The notes under the pieces were generated by a model that had not been told where the DNA came from, did no database searches, and saw only the letters and a program-made list of their open reading frames with translations. A stretch of 64,000 bases of DNA, taken from assembly GCA_022453515.1 (NCBI GenBank), contig JAJNNY010000002.1:310001-374000 (forward strand), in the 5' to 3' direction. The DNA comes from Astrocystis sublimbata. Taxonomy: Eukaryota > Ascomycota > Sordariomycetes > Xylariales > Xylariaceae. Positions 1 through 11,768 of the stretch are shown here, piece after piece. Every line of letters starts with the position of its first letter. The first letter of the stretch is position 1. Both the position numbers and the translations under genes were made by a program.

Positions 1-58
1 GAACTACGATGAGAACGTATGTTTTCTCAGTATCTGAGTTGCCGTAGGCAAGAAAGGC

Positions 59-1937
59 CTATGGATGGACCCTCTTCTCAACTCGAACATTGGGTAGCTC
101 CCGTATGTCCACATGCTCATTGTTGCTGAGGTCAATAAGTCGAACGGCATCAACGCCGACGATCCCCTCCTTCAGGGCTAGAAATCTCAGCTCCGCTGCG
201 TGGCACGTCCCGGGTACGAGGGGGCCAATCCGAACATCCACACTCAGACAGACAAGTTCGGCATTATCAACAACACTACTACCTTGCATGGCATGAACTA
301 CATTATCATCCAATATAGCCTCTGCCACATTCCTGTCGTGGAGGAGCTTGGAATGACCACGTGTGCCATCCAACGGCGGCCGAGACACGGATGGTGGCCG
401 GTTGACCCGTGACTCGTTACGTCTCCGCCGAGGAATGACTGCCATTGCGAGTTTCCGCGCTGCCGCGGATTGGTTCGGTGATTGGTTGGTAACGAAGACG
501 CCCCAGGAAAACTCATCCCCTACTGAGATCTTGCTGGTGGGCGGAGGTGCGGTAAATGTTACTGTAATCCCCAATTCCGGTACCGCTGTCTCCAGCTGTG
601 TAGTTGAAGCTTCGAGAGAAGGCAGAGCATCTGGTCTCGCGATAGAGGGCGCCGTAAATGATGTTGTACTCTCACCCCCAATGGAAAGTTGGCTTGGTCG
701 GTGTGCGCGTTGGATCGGCTGCATAGTAGGCCCGTACCCGGGATTTACGGGAACTGTGAAGTCAACTACCGCCGTCCAAGCCATCTCGAGACGAGGCTTG
801 CTCTCATCGTTTACCATGGCAGTAGCCGTGATTGCGATATGCAGGTCTTGCACTAGATTCTGCGAGACGATATCGGTGTCGACTGGAACAATGCGATATA
901 TGAAGGACACATGATCGTGCGAGACGCATGACAATGGTAAAGAGAGACCAGCCTGACCTGTCAGGTCCTCCACTACCGCCTCTGGAATCGTCAGAGCAAT
1001 GCTATTGAGGATGATCTCGCAATCGAAGAAGGGAGTGAAATCAAGCTCGAGCATAGCAATCACAGTAGCTGTGGCTGGGGTAGTGTTTGGATGTGTGAAT
1101 TTTATCCGCGAATGGACGGCCGGAAATACCCGTAGCGATAGCTGTGGCAATGACTTGATGGGACGCACGAGACCGCTCGCCTGCTGCGTGAGAGGGGCTA
1201 CACGGGACACTCGCATGGCAGAGAGTCGCGGCGCCACACCACCCAAGGCCGGGTCACTGCCGAATGACCCCAGGAGGTTGATGCTGGAAGCCATACCACT
1301 TGGCATGTAGTTACTCCTCGCTTCGTCAGAAAGAGAGCTGGCAGCAGTTCTCAAGCTCGCCGTCGCAACAAAAACCGCTGAGGGGTTCTGTAGGCGGATC
1401 CTAGGACGGCTCAGGAAAACAGACTTCTTCCATATTGCATAGCTACACCTCACAAGATCCTCATCGTCGCTTGAATGACCATCAGAGGAATCATGAATGA
1501 TTAGGGCCGAGTCCTTGGAACCATCTACAGTGCCATTGTATATGACTTCGGAAGTGAGAGAGCCGTCGTGATCGGGAGCGTGTCCGTTCACGACTTGGGC
1601 CTCCAAGGAGATGGCAAGACTGCCTACAATGGCCTCGGGGCTGTCTCCTTCCCCATGTGGAATCCTGAGCACGAGCACAACATCGACGGATTCATCTGAG
1701 GTCTGCATATGAGCACGGTGAGAATGCGACAACACGGGGATCTGCGAACGGCTCACCAAAAAACAGGGACTCCCGCTGGCCTGTTGTGTCTAGAAAGTGT
1801 TCGAGTGGCGGGCCGCCATCTCGAAAGACTTGATCAGGTTTGAAATCAGTGGCGCGAGGGATGAAGTAGTTGAGGCTCAACAGATCGTCGCCCTGGCGAT
1901 CAGCCTCGGGGCTGGAGAGGGGAGGTTGGTCGCCCAT
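59..1937 (-). CDS. trs65: TRAPPII complex subunit Trs65
   Basis: Predicted 605-aa protein from two exons, 1937-1757 and 1695-59, joined across a 61-nt intron (donor GTGAGC, acceptor CTCAG). The splice restores the frame at RESLFF/DESVDV, where the unspliced frame would stop. I chose the ATG at 1937 (MGDQPPLSS) because no upstream ATG in this frame is needed for the conserved start. The C-terminal third has the features expected of the fungal Trs65 family: a beta-rich stretch starting near ELGITVTFTAPP, the SWGVFVTNQS segment, and a block around DRNVAEAILDDNVVH followed by VRIGPLVPGTCHAAELRFL. In yeast, Trs65 belongs to TRAPPII, which acts at the late Golgi in Rab activation (Ypt31/32). The middle (about residues 120-390) is poorly conserved and partly Ser/Thr-rich. 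It is transcribed away from prp40 across a 486-bp shared promoter. The family call rests on recognised conserved blocks, not on a search. Confidence 0.85.
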
Positions 1938-2423
1938 TGCGACTGCGCTCAATGGTGAGACCAACAACGTCGAATCGGTCTGGCCTGGAAGAATGAGTGA
2001 CTGCTTCTAGTTGCACATGGCAGAAAATGACAGTTTATTCCATTGCACATAGTACTACTCGTACATACACCATGATCTTGCAACGACGTCTTGAGAGGGA
2101 AGCAAGAAGGAGGCTGTCGAGGGCTTGTCTAGGTACCTAGTACGCGCGGGCAGGAGCCGTTGCAGGATGTGACCCGAATCCTAGATAGGACACCTTACTC
2201 AGGCCTGTTTGGGGTGCGCACCGCCACTTTCTGGCGCAATGAGAGCTGTCTGTGGCCGTGCTGATTGGCCCCATTCCCGTTGTAGGTGCGCCTCTCTGAA
2301 AAATCGCCTCGAAATACAGTTGCTGTCGTCGCAAAGCAACGCACCCCAACTACCTACCTACCTACTTACCCAAGACGAGGCATCGCGTTATCGGCTGCCG
2401 TCACCGTCACCGTCACAGTCACC
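1938..2423. promoter_or_regulatory. Divergent promoter between trs65 and prp40
   Basis: This 486-bp gap separates two start codons that point away from each other. It contains a perfect 12-bp palindrome, CTAGGTACCTAG, at 2129-2140, a run of CTAC repeats just after 2350, and CGTCAC-type repeats that run directly into the prp40 ATG (CACCATG context). No TATA box is obvious on either strand. Confidence 0.5.
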
Positions 2424-5272
2424 ATGAACGGCGTCAACGGCCACTATGGCCAGCCAAACCCATGGCAGGAAATCAGGAGCCCAGATGGACGCGTCTACTA
2501 CTACAACTCCATCACCAAGGTCACGCAATGGACAAAGCCTGAGGATCTGATGACTCCGGCAGAGGTTTGTTGCCCTCTGCTTACAACACGGCGCTGAGCA
2601 GGGCGCTGTCCGATGCTAAGTCGCTAACCTCCGTCTGCACAGCGCGCTCTCGCGAATCAGCCTTGGAAGGAGTACACGGCCGAAGGGGGTCGCAAGTATT
2701 GGTACAACACCGACACCAAGCAGAGCTCTTGGGAAATCCCCGAAGCCTATCAGCAAGCGCTCGGATACGACGCCGCATCCTCGACGCCCACGTGAGTGCG
2801 CCACCAAGCTTATCCACGGACCATCATCCCATTGACTGACTCTCCAGGCCCTCTACGTCCTTTAATGGCCCAGGAGGCTCCTTTCCGCCCTCGGCCTACG
2901 AAAATCCCCGCGACCATCGTGATCACCGTGATCATCGCGACCGTGACCACCGCGACCGTGACCACCGCGACCACCGCGACGGCCGCGACACCTACCCCGA
3001 GTCACGTCAAATCGCATATGGCAACGATCCTCGCGCCCAAGCCTTCACACCCGCAAGCAATGAACCCGAGTATACCACGGCTGAGGAGGCTGAGGCGGCT
3101 TTTGCAAAACTGCTACGTCGCAGCGGCGTGCAGCCTGACTGGACCTGGGAACAGGCAATGCGAGCCATGATCAAGGATCCCCAGTTCCGCGCTATAAGGG
3201 ATCCCAAGGACAGGAAAGCTGCTTTTGAGAACTACTGCCATGACATGATTGTCCAGGACAAGGAGCGTGCGAAGGACAGGCTGACGAAGCTGCGTGCCGA
3301 TTTTGCAACAATGCTGAAGAGCCACCCCGAGATCAAACACTATACACGCTGGAAAACGGCTCGTCCCATCATCGAGGGTGAAACCATTTTCCGCTCAACC
3401 AGTGAGGAGGACGAACGACGCCGGCTTTTCGAGGACTACATTGAAGACTTGAAAAAAGCTCATGCCGAGAGCCAGACAAGTCTTAGAAAAAGCGCCATGG
3501 ATGGACTGATTGATTTGCTGCCAAAGCTGAATCTTGAGCCCTACACCCGGTGGTCCGAAGCCCAGGGCCTACTCAAATCGACCGCGCCTTTCCAAAATGA
3601 TGAAAAGTATAAAACTCTTTCCGATTCTGATATCTTAACCGTGTTTCAAAGCCATATCAAATCCCTAGAGCGAGCTTTCAACGAAAGCCGACAAGCTCAG
3701 CGAAACAAAAGATTTCGGATTGAGCGAAAGAACCGCGATGCCTTTGTTGAGCTGCTGCAGGAGCTTCGAAAGGCTGGCAAGATTAAGGCTGGCACAAAAT
3801 GGAGCCATATATTCCCCACGATCGAGAATGATGAGCGGTTCAAAGCCGCTTGCGGGCAACCTGGCTCGACCCCACTCGATCTCTTCTGGGATGTCGTCGA
3901 AGAAGAGGAGCGTGCCCTGCGTGGTACTCGGAACGATATTCTTGATATCATGGATGTAAGTCTACTAATGCAACTACGTGCAACGCTCTCACTAACGTGC
4001 CTGAAGGATAAACGTTTTGAGTTGACCCCCAAAACAACTTTTGAGGACTTCGCGGCAGTCTTAAACAACGATCCACGCAGTACTCATATTGACCATGACA
4101 TACTGAAGCTGATATTCGAACGGGTGCGTAAACCTGAAATGAATGAAACATAGTTTATACTGACCGGACCATAGCTCCAAGAGAAGAAGGCGTCCAAGCG
4201 ATCAGACGAAGAAAAGCATTCGGAGCGCCAGCAGCGTAGAGCTATCGATGATCTTCGCTCCTTTATCAAGCACATGGACCCTCCCATCGTAGTGGATGAC
4301 ACTTGGGAAAAGACTCGACCTCGCCTTGTTCGCGCGCCCGAATTTCAGGCTGTCACGTCTGAAGAAGCTCGTAGAGGCGCATTTGAGAAAGTCCTCCGAC
4401 GAATTAAAGACCGGGAAGAGGAAGATCGTGATCGTCCCAAGCGCCGAGATCGATCTCCTGATCGTGGTACGTACCGTGACAGAGACAAGGGAGACCGATC
4501 TCACCGTAGTGATCGTGCTCGACCCTCCCGCCACAGTCGTAGCCCCGAACCCGACGCCTATGAGGCCGATCGCCGTAAAGCCATTGCGGAGCGTGAAAAG
4601 AATTATCGTAAGTCAAGTATGGCCGAGAGCTTGCTTTCTGATCGTCGTCCACCGGAGGCAACCCGAGATCGGGACCGTGAAATACGAGACCGCGATCGCG
4701 ATCGGGACCGTGAACGTGATCGTGAACGTGATCGCGGTGATCGTGACAGAGAGAGGGATAGGGACCGGGACCGGGAACGCGATCGCGACCGGGAACGCGA
4801 GAGAGACCGAGACCGAGACCGGGAACGCGACCGTGAGAGAGACCGTGACAGAGAGTATGCACCCCGATCGAGACGTGACGACCCCCCAAGCTACTACGAT
4901 CGAGAGAGACGCGATCGTGAAGAAGAGCGTGAGAGGATGTATCGGCGCCGTGTTGAGAGAGGACCCATAGAAGAGTTGCCTTATGGAGACGAGCGACCAA
5001 CTTCGTCCAGACGTCGAAAGGCCGATGATGAGGATGGCAAAGATCGTCGAGACTCAAGAGATTCTAAGGTCAGATGACTTCAATTGTTCAATACTCTTAT
5101 TCCCAGCTAACATATTCGACAGAGGTTGAAGAGAGAGAAGACCCCTCGTGAGCGCTCTCCCCCTCGGGAAGCTCGCCACAAGACCAAAACGCCACCTGCA
5201 CCCCGAGTGCCCCCGAAGGAGGACCCCGGCGTGCACTCTGGCAGTGAAGAAGGCGAAATTGAGGAAGACTAG
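2424..5272 (+). CDS. prp40: U1 snRNP splicing factor Prp40 (WW-FF protein)
   Basis: Predicted 852-aa protein from six exons: 2424-2564, 2643-2791, 2848-3955, 4007-4123, 4175-5068 and 5123-5272. Two WW domains sit near residues 12-44 ([17 protein letters not shown]) and 53-83 ([16 protein letters not shown]). Several FF domains follow from about residue 170, each with the W..A...L / F..Y pattern (for example [15 protein letters not shown]). Prp40 bridges the 5' splice site and the branch-point complex in early spliceosomes. Compared with yeast Prp40 (583 aa) this protein has extra charged blocks: a His/Asp/Arg repeat between the WW and FF regions (about 2925-2990) and a long Arg-Asp/Arg-Glu dipeptide tail (about 4660-4860). 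It ends in an acidic EEGEIEED. Intron 3 (3956-4006) is 51 nt, in frame and free of stops. The ATG has a good CACCATG context. Confidence 0.95.
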
Positions 5273-6733
5273 GTACACTCATACAGCCCTAGTCATCTGC
5301 ACTCGATTTGTACGTCTAGGACTGAAGCCCACCGAGATCCCATTCCAGTGTAGACTTCCGAGTTACAGGCCAAGTTTCCTTCGTAGACTTCCGAGTTACA
5401 GGCCAAGTTTCCTTCGCAACTATGTCAATATCGTTCGCGTCATCCCTACGAAGAAAAATTGTCATCAAGGCTATGACTTCAACAGACGCAGTATCTGCCG
5501 GCTTCTACTCCTCGAAGGACATGCCTTCTCTATTCAAGTACGTGCGATATCTGCAGCGCTCCCAGCACTGAGAAGCTTTGGTGACTTGGAAATTGCAACG
5601 CAGTTTGACGCTCGATTCGATACGCCACGGATCGATTAATCACCCTCCAAACCGTACGTCTCGAGCATAGTAGCGCATCTATCTTCCGCAAGAAATGAGT
5701 CATCTCACTCCTTTGCAGGGACTTACTCCTGGACCTTTACAAACAAGTCTTTTTGTTTTCTTTTGCCCTTGCCATCCTGCAAACCTGTTGGTAATTATTT
5801 GCCAGCCAAAGTCAAATGCTTTTATTGCAAAATTTCGGTGTGTATCATCCCCTCCTTCATTACCTATGTTCACCGCTCGAAGGAACGTTTCGTAGCATTC
5901 ATCTTTCTGTCGTAGCCGCATAGAAGAACATAGACTTAGGAAATACAACACAACTGTTTGCGTATTCTCATTACAACTTCGTCGTGACTGATTATGCATC
6001 CATATACTGTCGATGCACGGAAACTGGTAAGTGCCGTGTGAGCGACGAAGGTTTTCTTAGATGGGCATCTTATCTTCTCGCTTTTACCAGTTCGGACTCT
6101 ATGTAGATTGAAACCAACAAATCGAGCAGCACCATGGGAAGACGTAGGCAATTTTCTATTATACTGCTGGCTGAAACATGAGCAGCACCTCCGAGACAGT
6201 CCGGCCTCACAGTATGTTGAAGTAATTCGTCTCAAAATTGTAAGCCAGGGTTAGAATGTTTACCTAGGTCCAACCGCAAAGAACCTTCGCGCATAATTCG
6301 CCCAAGTACATGATTTTGTAGGATTGAACTACTTATACAAAGGTGGCGACAGTCATCCGCTTGACCCATTTGCCCCTCAATCTGTAGAGTGTAGCTGTTC
6401 ACGGAGGAAGCGAGCGAACGAGGAGCGACGGCTCCAGCGACTCACCTAGGTCAAAGCCATAGGAAAGAAAGACGCTTCGCAGCGAAGACGCTCCGCCCTC
6501 TACAGGACCAGGCAAAACAGGGGATAGACTGTCGCCGGTGTTCCTAGCCATCCGGCTCCTCGCTGTCATCGCCGCCTTCATCTTCTATATCCGTCAATGC
6601 ATGACCCCCCTTTTGGCATTTACTGGCTCGCTTTTGAACACCTAAAACGCCTCCAATTGACGCATAAAACAAGTTTCGATGGGGCTTATTTTGACGAACG
6701 TTCCTACGGCCGTTGCGTTTGTGGGTGCCCCTT
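5273..6733. other. Convergent intergenic region, prp40 / rli1
   Basis: This is the 3' flank of two genes that converge. Open frames here are short and show no recognisable protein; the one on the minus strand downstream of 6734 is only read-through of the rli1 frame. The notable element is the perfect tandem duplication at 5351-5416, described separately. Confidence 0.5.
5351..5416. repeat. Perfect 33-bp tandem duplication in the prp40 3' flank
   Basis: The 33-bp unit at 5351-5383 (starting TAGACTTCCGAGTTACAGG) is repeated without mismatch at 5384-5416, about 80 bp after the prp40 stop. Perfect identity suggests a recent slippage or duplication event. It probably lies in the 3' UTR. Confidence 0.9.
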
Positions 6734-9700
6734 TCACGAGCTATCTTCCTCAAGGAAGAACTAAGGCAAATGTTAGGAAATTGACCACCTGGCAATTTTA
6801 CGAAGGAACTCACGTAATTTCCGTTCAGCTTTTGCTCCTGGTCTAGCTGACTGTTCAATTTGTTGATGCGAGGTCGAAAGTTTGTAGGATCACGTCGGAA
6901 AGTGACGTCTAGGTTCTTGAGAAATTTGTTGCATCCGGTGAGCAACGACTCGGGCGTATTCGCATGAGCATCGATACCCGGCTTGCCATCGAAAACAATG
7001 ACGCGATCTGCCAGATAGGCTAGTCGGGTTTAACATGGTCAGTGGGCAATGAATCAGATAATTGCAGGGTCTCTTACTAGCCATGAGGAAATCGTGCTCA
7101 ACGATAAACGCTGTTTTCTTGACCGACATCTACCTCGTATATTAGCCTGAAAACCTAGAGAGTGACGGCAATGTTTGATGTGAAGTGAAGGTCTTACGAT
7201 GAATCTTTTGATCACACGAGCAGCAATAATACGCTCTGCAGCAGCTTTAGTCAGTACCTGCTACATCCTAAGACAGTCGGTAGTCGCTCACGTTCTGAAT
7301 CAAGATAGGCACTGGGTTCGTCGATCAAGTATATATCTGCGGGAAGTCCCAGAGCCATGACAATAGCAACACGTTGTAATTCACCACTGTTGTTTTATCA
7401 TTAGCATAAAAACGATCTGAAGCATTTTGAGAGCGTGTTACCCGGATAAATTCTTGACTTCCTACAAACTGGTCAGCAAATGGTACCGGTTTCAAGTTAT
7501 TCAGTAGACCTGGTTTCCATACCTGATCAATGAAGTCATCTAGCTTCAAAGGTTTGACCACATCGGTTTGAAACTGGGGTGACAAGAAAGCTTGCTTGAT
7601 GCGTTTGAAGAACAACTGACGGACAGTGCCTTAAAAGAGGAGTCAGTCAGAGGCAACGTATGATTCAAGAATGAGGTTGGCTGGAGCCATGTAGCATTCC
7701 ACATTGACAAAGCTCATCTAAAACTTCTTACCTTCAAATTTAGGTGTAATGGTCTGTGGCTTCAGACTGACTTTCATGTCCGGTACCTTCTTCGCGCTGT
7801 CGGGTTTCAAGGCGCCAGCAAGAAGTCGGCAGAAACTTGTTTTCCCGGTTCCATCTATGAATTGCTAGAGGTTAGCAACCAGCGTCGATGGCATCTCCTC
7901 CCTTTACGAAAGAGATGTCAAGAATTTGAAGGAGCGTATGCAACTTGACAGGCAGAGCAGTGGCATATGATCCTGTTCACTTACTTTCGCCCATCATAAC
8001 CAAGATCTCGGAATCGGTGAATGTGCCCGCGTCGATACGTAGCCTGAAGTTTCCTAGGGTTTTCTCCATCTATAGAATAATAAGTCAGTTGCAATTTGAA
8101 GTCCAGGGAATGATCAGATCAATTTGAGGCAATCCTATACGTATCAGGACGACCCTCACGTATGATTTGCATAAACCACCCGAAGTGACCGTTGAAAACA
8201 ATATTCGCTTACGGTAGGATAAGAGAATCCACGATCCTTGTCCGCTAGAAATTCTTCCGTGCCCTCCGAAATACGGAAGGTTAACGATTCGTCTCGGAAT
8301 CGAAGGTTCTCTGTGGGGATGTTTCCGTCCAGGAAGATATTGATACCTTCACGGACGGAATATGGAAGCGTAACGACACCGTAAACGGCAGGCTTTCCAT
8401 AGAGAACACATATGTAGTCTGACAGGTAATCCAGGACTGACAGATCGTGCTCCACCACGATGACATAGTTTTTAACGTTCAGCAGAGAGCGAATCATGCG
8501 AGCAGCTGACAAACGTTGCTTGACCTGGATTTATAAGTTGTAAGTAGTTGGGAGGTGAAACATGTGGGAGTTTAGAGGCTTACATCCAGGTAAGAACTAG
8601 GCTCATCGAACATATAACTAAGATGGTATCAGGCATCGTTCTCTTCTAGGAGCTCCACACCATAGTGAGAGAAGCGCCGGAGCAGACATGCACTGAAGGT
8701 GTCTCATGGCTGAAACAAACACATGCCAACAAATGACCACAGGGGGTTGCAGCTGACTTACATGTCCGCATTTTGCACACAAACAGTACCTATGGCAAAT
8801 CGCTGTTGCACAGTTCAAGGTCAGTAAGGCATCGTCATTCAGGAGTAGGGGGGGAAACCCGGTTGAGGATGGAAGAAGCATAGCAGAAGGAGAGAAGGCA
8901 AGAAGGCAAGAAGGAGAGGGAAGTGGCAATATGTGACAGGCTTATGTAGGACGGGGCGACTGACTTGCAACTCGCCACCTGAAAGTAAGTTCACATCACC
9001 TATAACATGATCAGCAACTGACTGGCGCTTCGTATGGTCAAAGGGTAAACCGACGATCCAGGAGGTGGCGGAGTTCCAATGTGTTCAGGACCTCGTCCAC
9101 TGTGATTCGAATCAGTAACGCATTGAATGGGTGTCTGTGTGAGGCATCTCACTATTGTTCCTCGCGGACCCTCGCTCAAGGAGATGGCGGACAGACTTAT
9201 CTGCCGTCTTCACCGCACGTGGTAGTTGATCAACATATCTTGAAGAGTTAGCTACGAGAAGCGAGGCGGACGGCAGGGCGGACAAACTGGGGTTTGACAA
9301 CAGCCTTGAGGTCATCCTCAAGTAGCTTGGTGAAGTAGTCTGGGATATAGCCATGTTAGGATGGAAGCGACAGGGAGAGTCAAGTTAGGGTGCCTTGCTT
9401 TGGAGCTCGGAGCCACGGAAATATTTGATAACATCTTCCCAGTCTGGTGGGTTGTCGAACCTGCCAAGATTTGGCTTGAGCTTGCCGCTGAGAATCTTCA
9501 AAGCAGTACTCTTCCCAATACCGTTTGTACCAACAAGACCAAGGACCTGGCCGGGACGGGGCGTGGGCAGACGATGGACCTTGAAGCTGTTGGCGGAGTA
9601 TCGGTGCGTGACTTGGCTCTCGAGGTTCGTCGGGAGGTTGATGATGTTGATGGCGCCAAACGGACACTTCTTAGGGCAGATACCGCAACCAATGCAGAGC

Positions 9701-10132
9701 GTCTCGGAGATGAAGGCGAGACGAGACTCGGGCGAGACTTCGATGCAGAGCTTCCCGGTGCGCACCACCTGATACACGGCCGGTCAGTAACAGACCTAGA
9801 GCTACATTGGAGGCACGGGGGACATGACGCACTGGGCAAGACTTTTTGCATTCCTGACGACACTCTGCGCAAGTGGATGGTTAGTTGAGCTAGCGCATGC
9901 GGATTGGCGTCGGCGATGGGCCGTACTTTTGGGTTTGCACTGGAGCCAAGCGAGGCATGTTAGAATACTGGCAGGCAGGCTGAGGCCGGTGTTGAGGGTG
10001 GCCGTGGGAGATTCGCACCTTATCGTCGCTGACGATGGCGATACTGCACGAGGGCGTCAGCTACGCACATGGAGTGTGTTGTGTGTGTGGCGGCCGGGGA
10101 TGGATGCCTTACCGTGTGAGCTTGGAAGCCAT
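6734..10132 (-). CDS. rli1: ABCE1/Rli1 ribosome-recycling ATPase, 21 exons
   Basis: Predicted 605-aa protein, close to the 608 aa of yeast Rli1. Exons (minus strand): 10132-10113, 10043-10019, 9939-9927, 9864-9833, 9768-9399, 9339-9288, 9238-9153, 9099-9055, 8999-8965, 8802-8762, 8617-8584, 8524-8213, 8069-7985, 7854-7732, 7629-7523, 7461-7442, 7386-7292, 7235-7198, 7129-7078, 7019-6814, 6760-6734. All junctions close in phase. Visible domains: N-terminal Fe-S cluster region ([14 protein letters not shown] and [14 protein letters not shown]), NBD1 Walker [10 protein letters not shown], signature LSGGELQ and [10 protein letters not shown], then NBD2 Walker A GENGTGKTS, signature LSGGELQR and [10 protein letters not shown], ending [10 protein letters not shown]. 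Rli1 splits post-termination and stalled ribosomes and acts in ribosome biogenesis and initiation. Exon 3 is 13 nt and exon 16 is 20 nt. The intron 9398-9340 starts with GC. Confidence 0.95.
9340..9398 (-). other. GC-AG intron in rli1
   Basis: The exon ends CTCCAAA and the intron begins GCAAGG, ending CCCAG before ACTACTTC. Only this GC donor gives the conserved family sequence LQNYF; no GT donor nearby restores the frame. GCAAG is a typical donor of the minor GC-AG class handled by the U2 spliceosome. Confidence 0.8.
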
Positions 10133-11768
10133 GGCGACGAGGCTGGCGCAGCGAAGCGAAGAATGCCAGCGAGGAAGACAGAGTCAGGTCCGGGCGAGGG
10201 TCGGGATCGAAGAGAGAACCACGGGCTGGCGAGCGAGATAGTCGAGACGGGAGTGACTTGTTCAGAAGTCGACGACGCGGTGGGGAGGGTTGCTGGTTGC
10301 TGGCTGGTCGGCTGGCTGGCGCAGGCGGGCTCTGGTGGTGGAATTTCGCATGGAGGGGTAGAGCCAGATAAATCACAGACAGCTGGGCATGGAGGGGCTC
10401 TGGCTTGTTGCACTGCTGTGCGGCAAATGAGGAGAGCCGGATGGAGTGTGCTGCGAAATCATCCGCGCTACGATTGGTTCGTATTGGGGTAGACTAGGCC
10501 GAGTCTAGCCAAGCTCAATCTAGGTACCTGATGTAGATAGAAACCTTGGAAGTCTCGAGGTGTCGTGTGTGCATCGACGTAATAGTAGAAGGTGCGTTCG
10601 TGTTCCCACTGAGAGCTTCCACTTCTAGAGAGGACACCGAGTGGCCACCTACAAATAGAGGGTACCCTGCGTCTGCATCTGCATCTATAGGTAAGTAGAG
10701 ATTTACAACATAGATCTATCAAACTGGAATTTCTAATATGTTCTGTACGAGTAGGTTGCACATGAGCCTGAATGAATGCCCATCTGCAGGTGTTAGCTCA
10801 CGTATGGATGGATATCTGGTGCTCGATGTTCAGGAAGCCAAGTGAATGTGAATGTGAGTACATGCCCACTAGGTCGCATAGGGCGCCGCTAAAGTTGTGA
10901 CAGATAAGCCGATAAGACCCAGCTGTGGTAGGTAGAGAGCTCTATTCACTCGCCCCCAGGTACCCTAGCGAGCCTAGGTAGGCATCTGCCCAAGCTCGGT
11001 CCATGCCACCCGCTGGGCAGAGAACGGATTCGGGGACAGGCCTCTGCGGCACCCGCCCAAGCACCCAAGGTTGGCCGCTAAACCTAAACGGAGGGGATTG
11101 CCAGGCCAGGACCACTCCCAGCTCGTCTCTTCCGCTCTTCCACTCCATCCATTATTCCACTCAGCATTCTCAGACTGCACCGCCAGACTACCACTTCCCA
11201 TCCACGCACCACCCACCACCGGGGCCCATCACCCAAACCGTCATCATCAACAAGACACGCATACTCTCTTGTTGCTCGCTGCCTCGCTCGGCATAGTTGA
11301 CCACTCGTAAGTGCTTCTGCTGCTCTGCGCAACCCCTGCTCCAGCTTGTTTACACGAGGCTGGCCGCTTGGTCCAGTCGCGTCCTGGACCTTCAAGCCAT
11401 CCACTTGATGCTCCCATGTGACCCTGCCGTCTCCTGCCATCCTGTATCTAGCTTCTTCCTGTATCTCGTATTTGATGGGCGTGCTTGTATCCGATGCCTC
11501 AGACGCGTCAAGATCACACAACCTGTCCTATCTCCAGCACCGTGGTGCCAATGGTTGCTCATCATCCATCAGCCTCGTGTCCATCGAAACAACATCTAGT
11601 ATGCGCCAGATGTACTCCTGGGCTCCAGCCATGTGAATCCTGTCCATTTCTGCATCTGCCTTGATCGCTGATTCCAGCGCTACCCATCCATACCATTCGT
11701 GCGGCTCCTGGTTCGCTGGTTACCTACCTACTGACATCTCCTAGTTGGTCGTTGTATCTAGGATCAAC
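10133..11768. promoter_or_regulatory. Divergent intergenic region, rli1 / chd1
   Basis: About 1.6 kb separates the two start codons. The rli1 side up to about 10450 is GC-rich; the middle is mixed and carries CTAGGTACC-type motifs near 10520, 10960 and 10975. The chd1 side is pyrimidine-rich, as expected for a fungal promoter and 5' UTR. It includes a probable 5' UTR intron (11307-11744), listed separately. No protein gene is supported. Confidence 0.45.
11307..11744 (+). other. Probable 5' UTR intron of chd1
   Basis: A consensus donor GTAAGT at 11307 and a pyrimidine-rich acceptor CTCCTAG ending at 11744, with CTGAC about 12 nt upstream of the acceptor, would define a 438-nt leader intron. 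It ends 24 nt before the chd1 ATG. This is inferred from splice signals only. Confidence 0.4.

Noticed and set aside
6541..6733. Possible extra C-terminal coding sequence of rli1
   Set aside because: A 53-nt intron (6813-6761) leads to the conserved ending FFLEEDSS and a stop at 6734; the longer frame is unspliced read-through.
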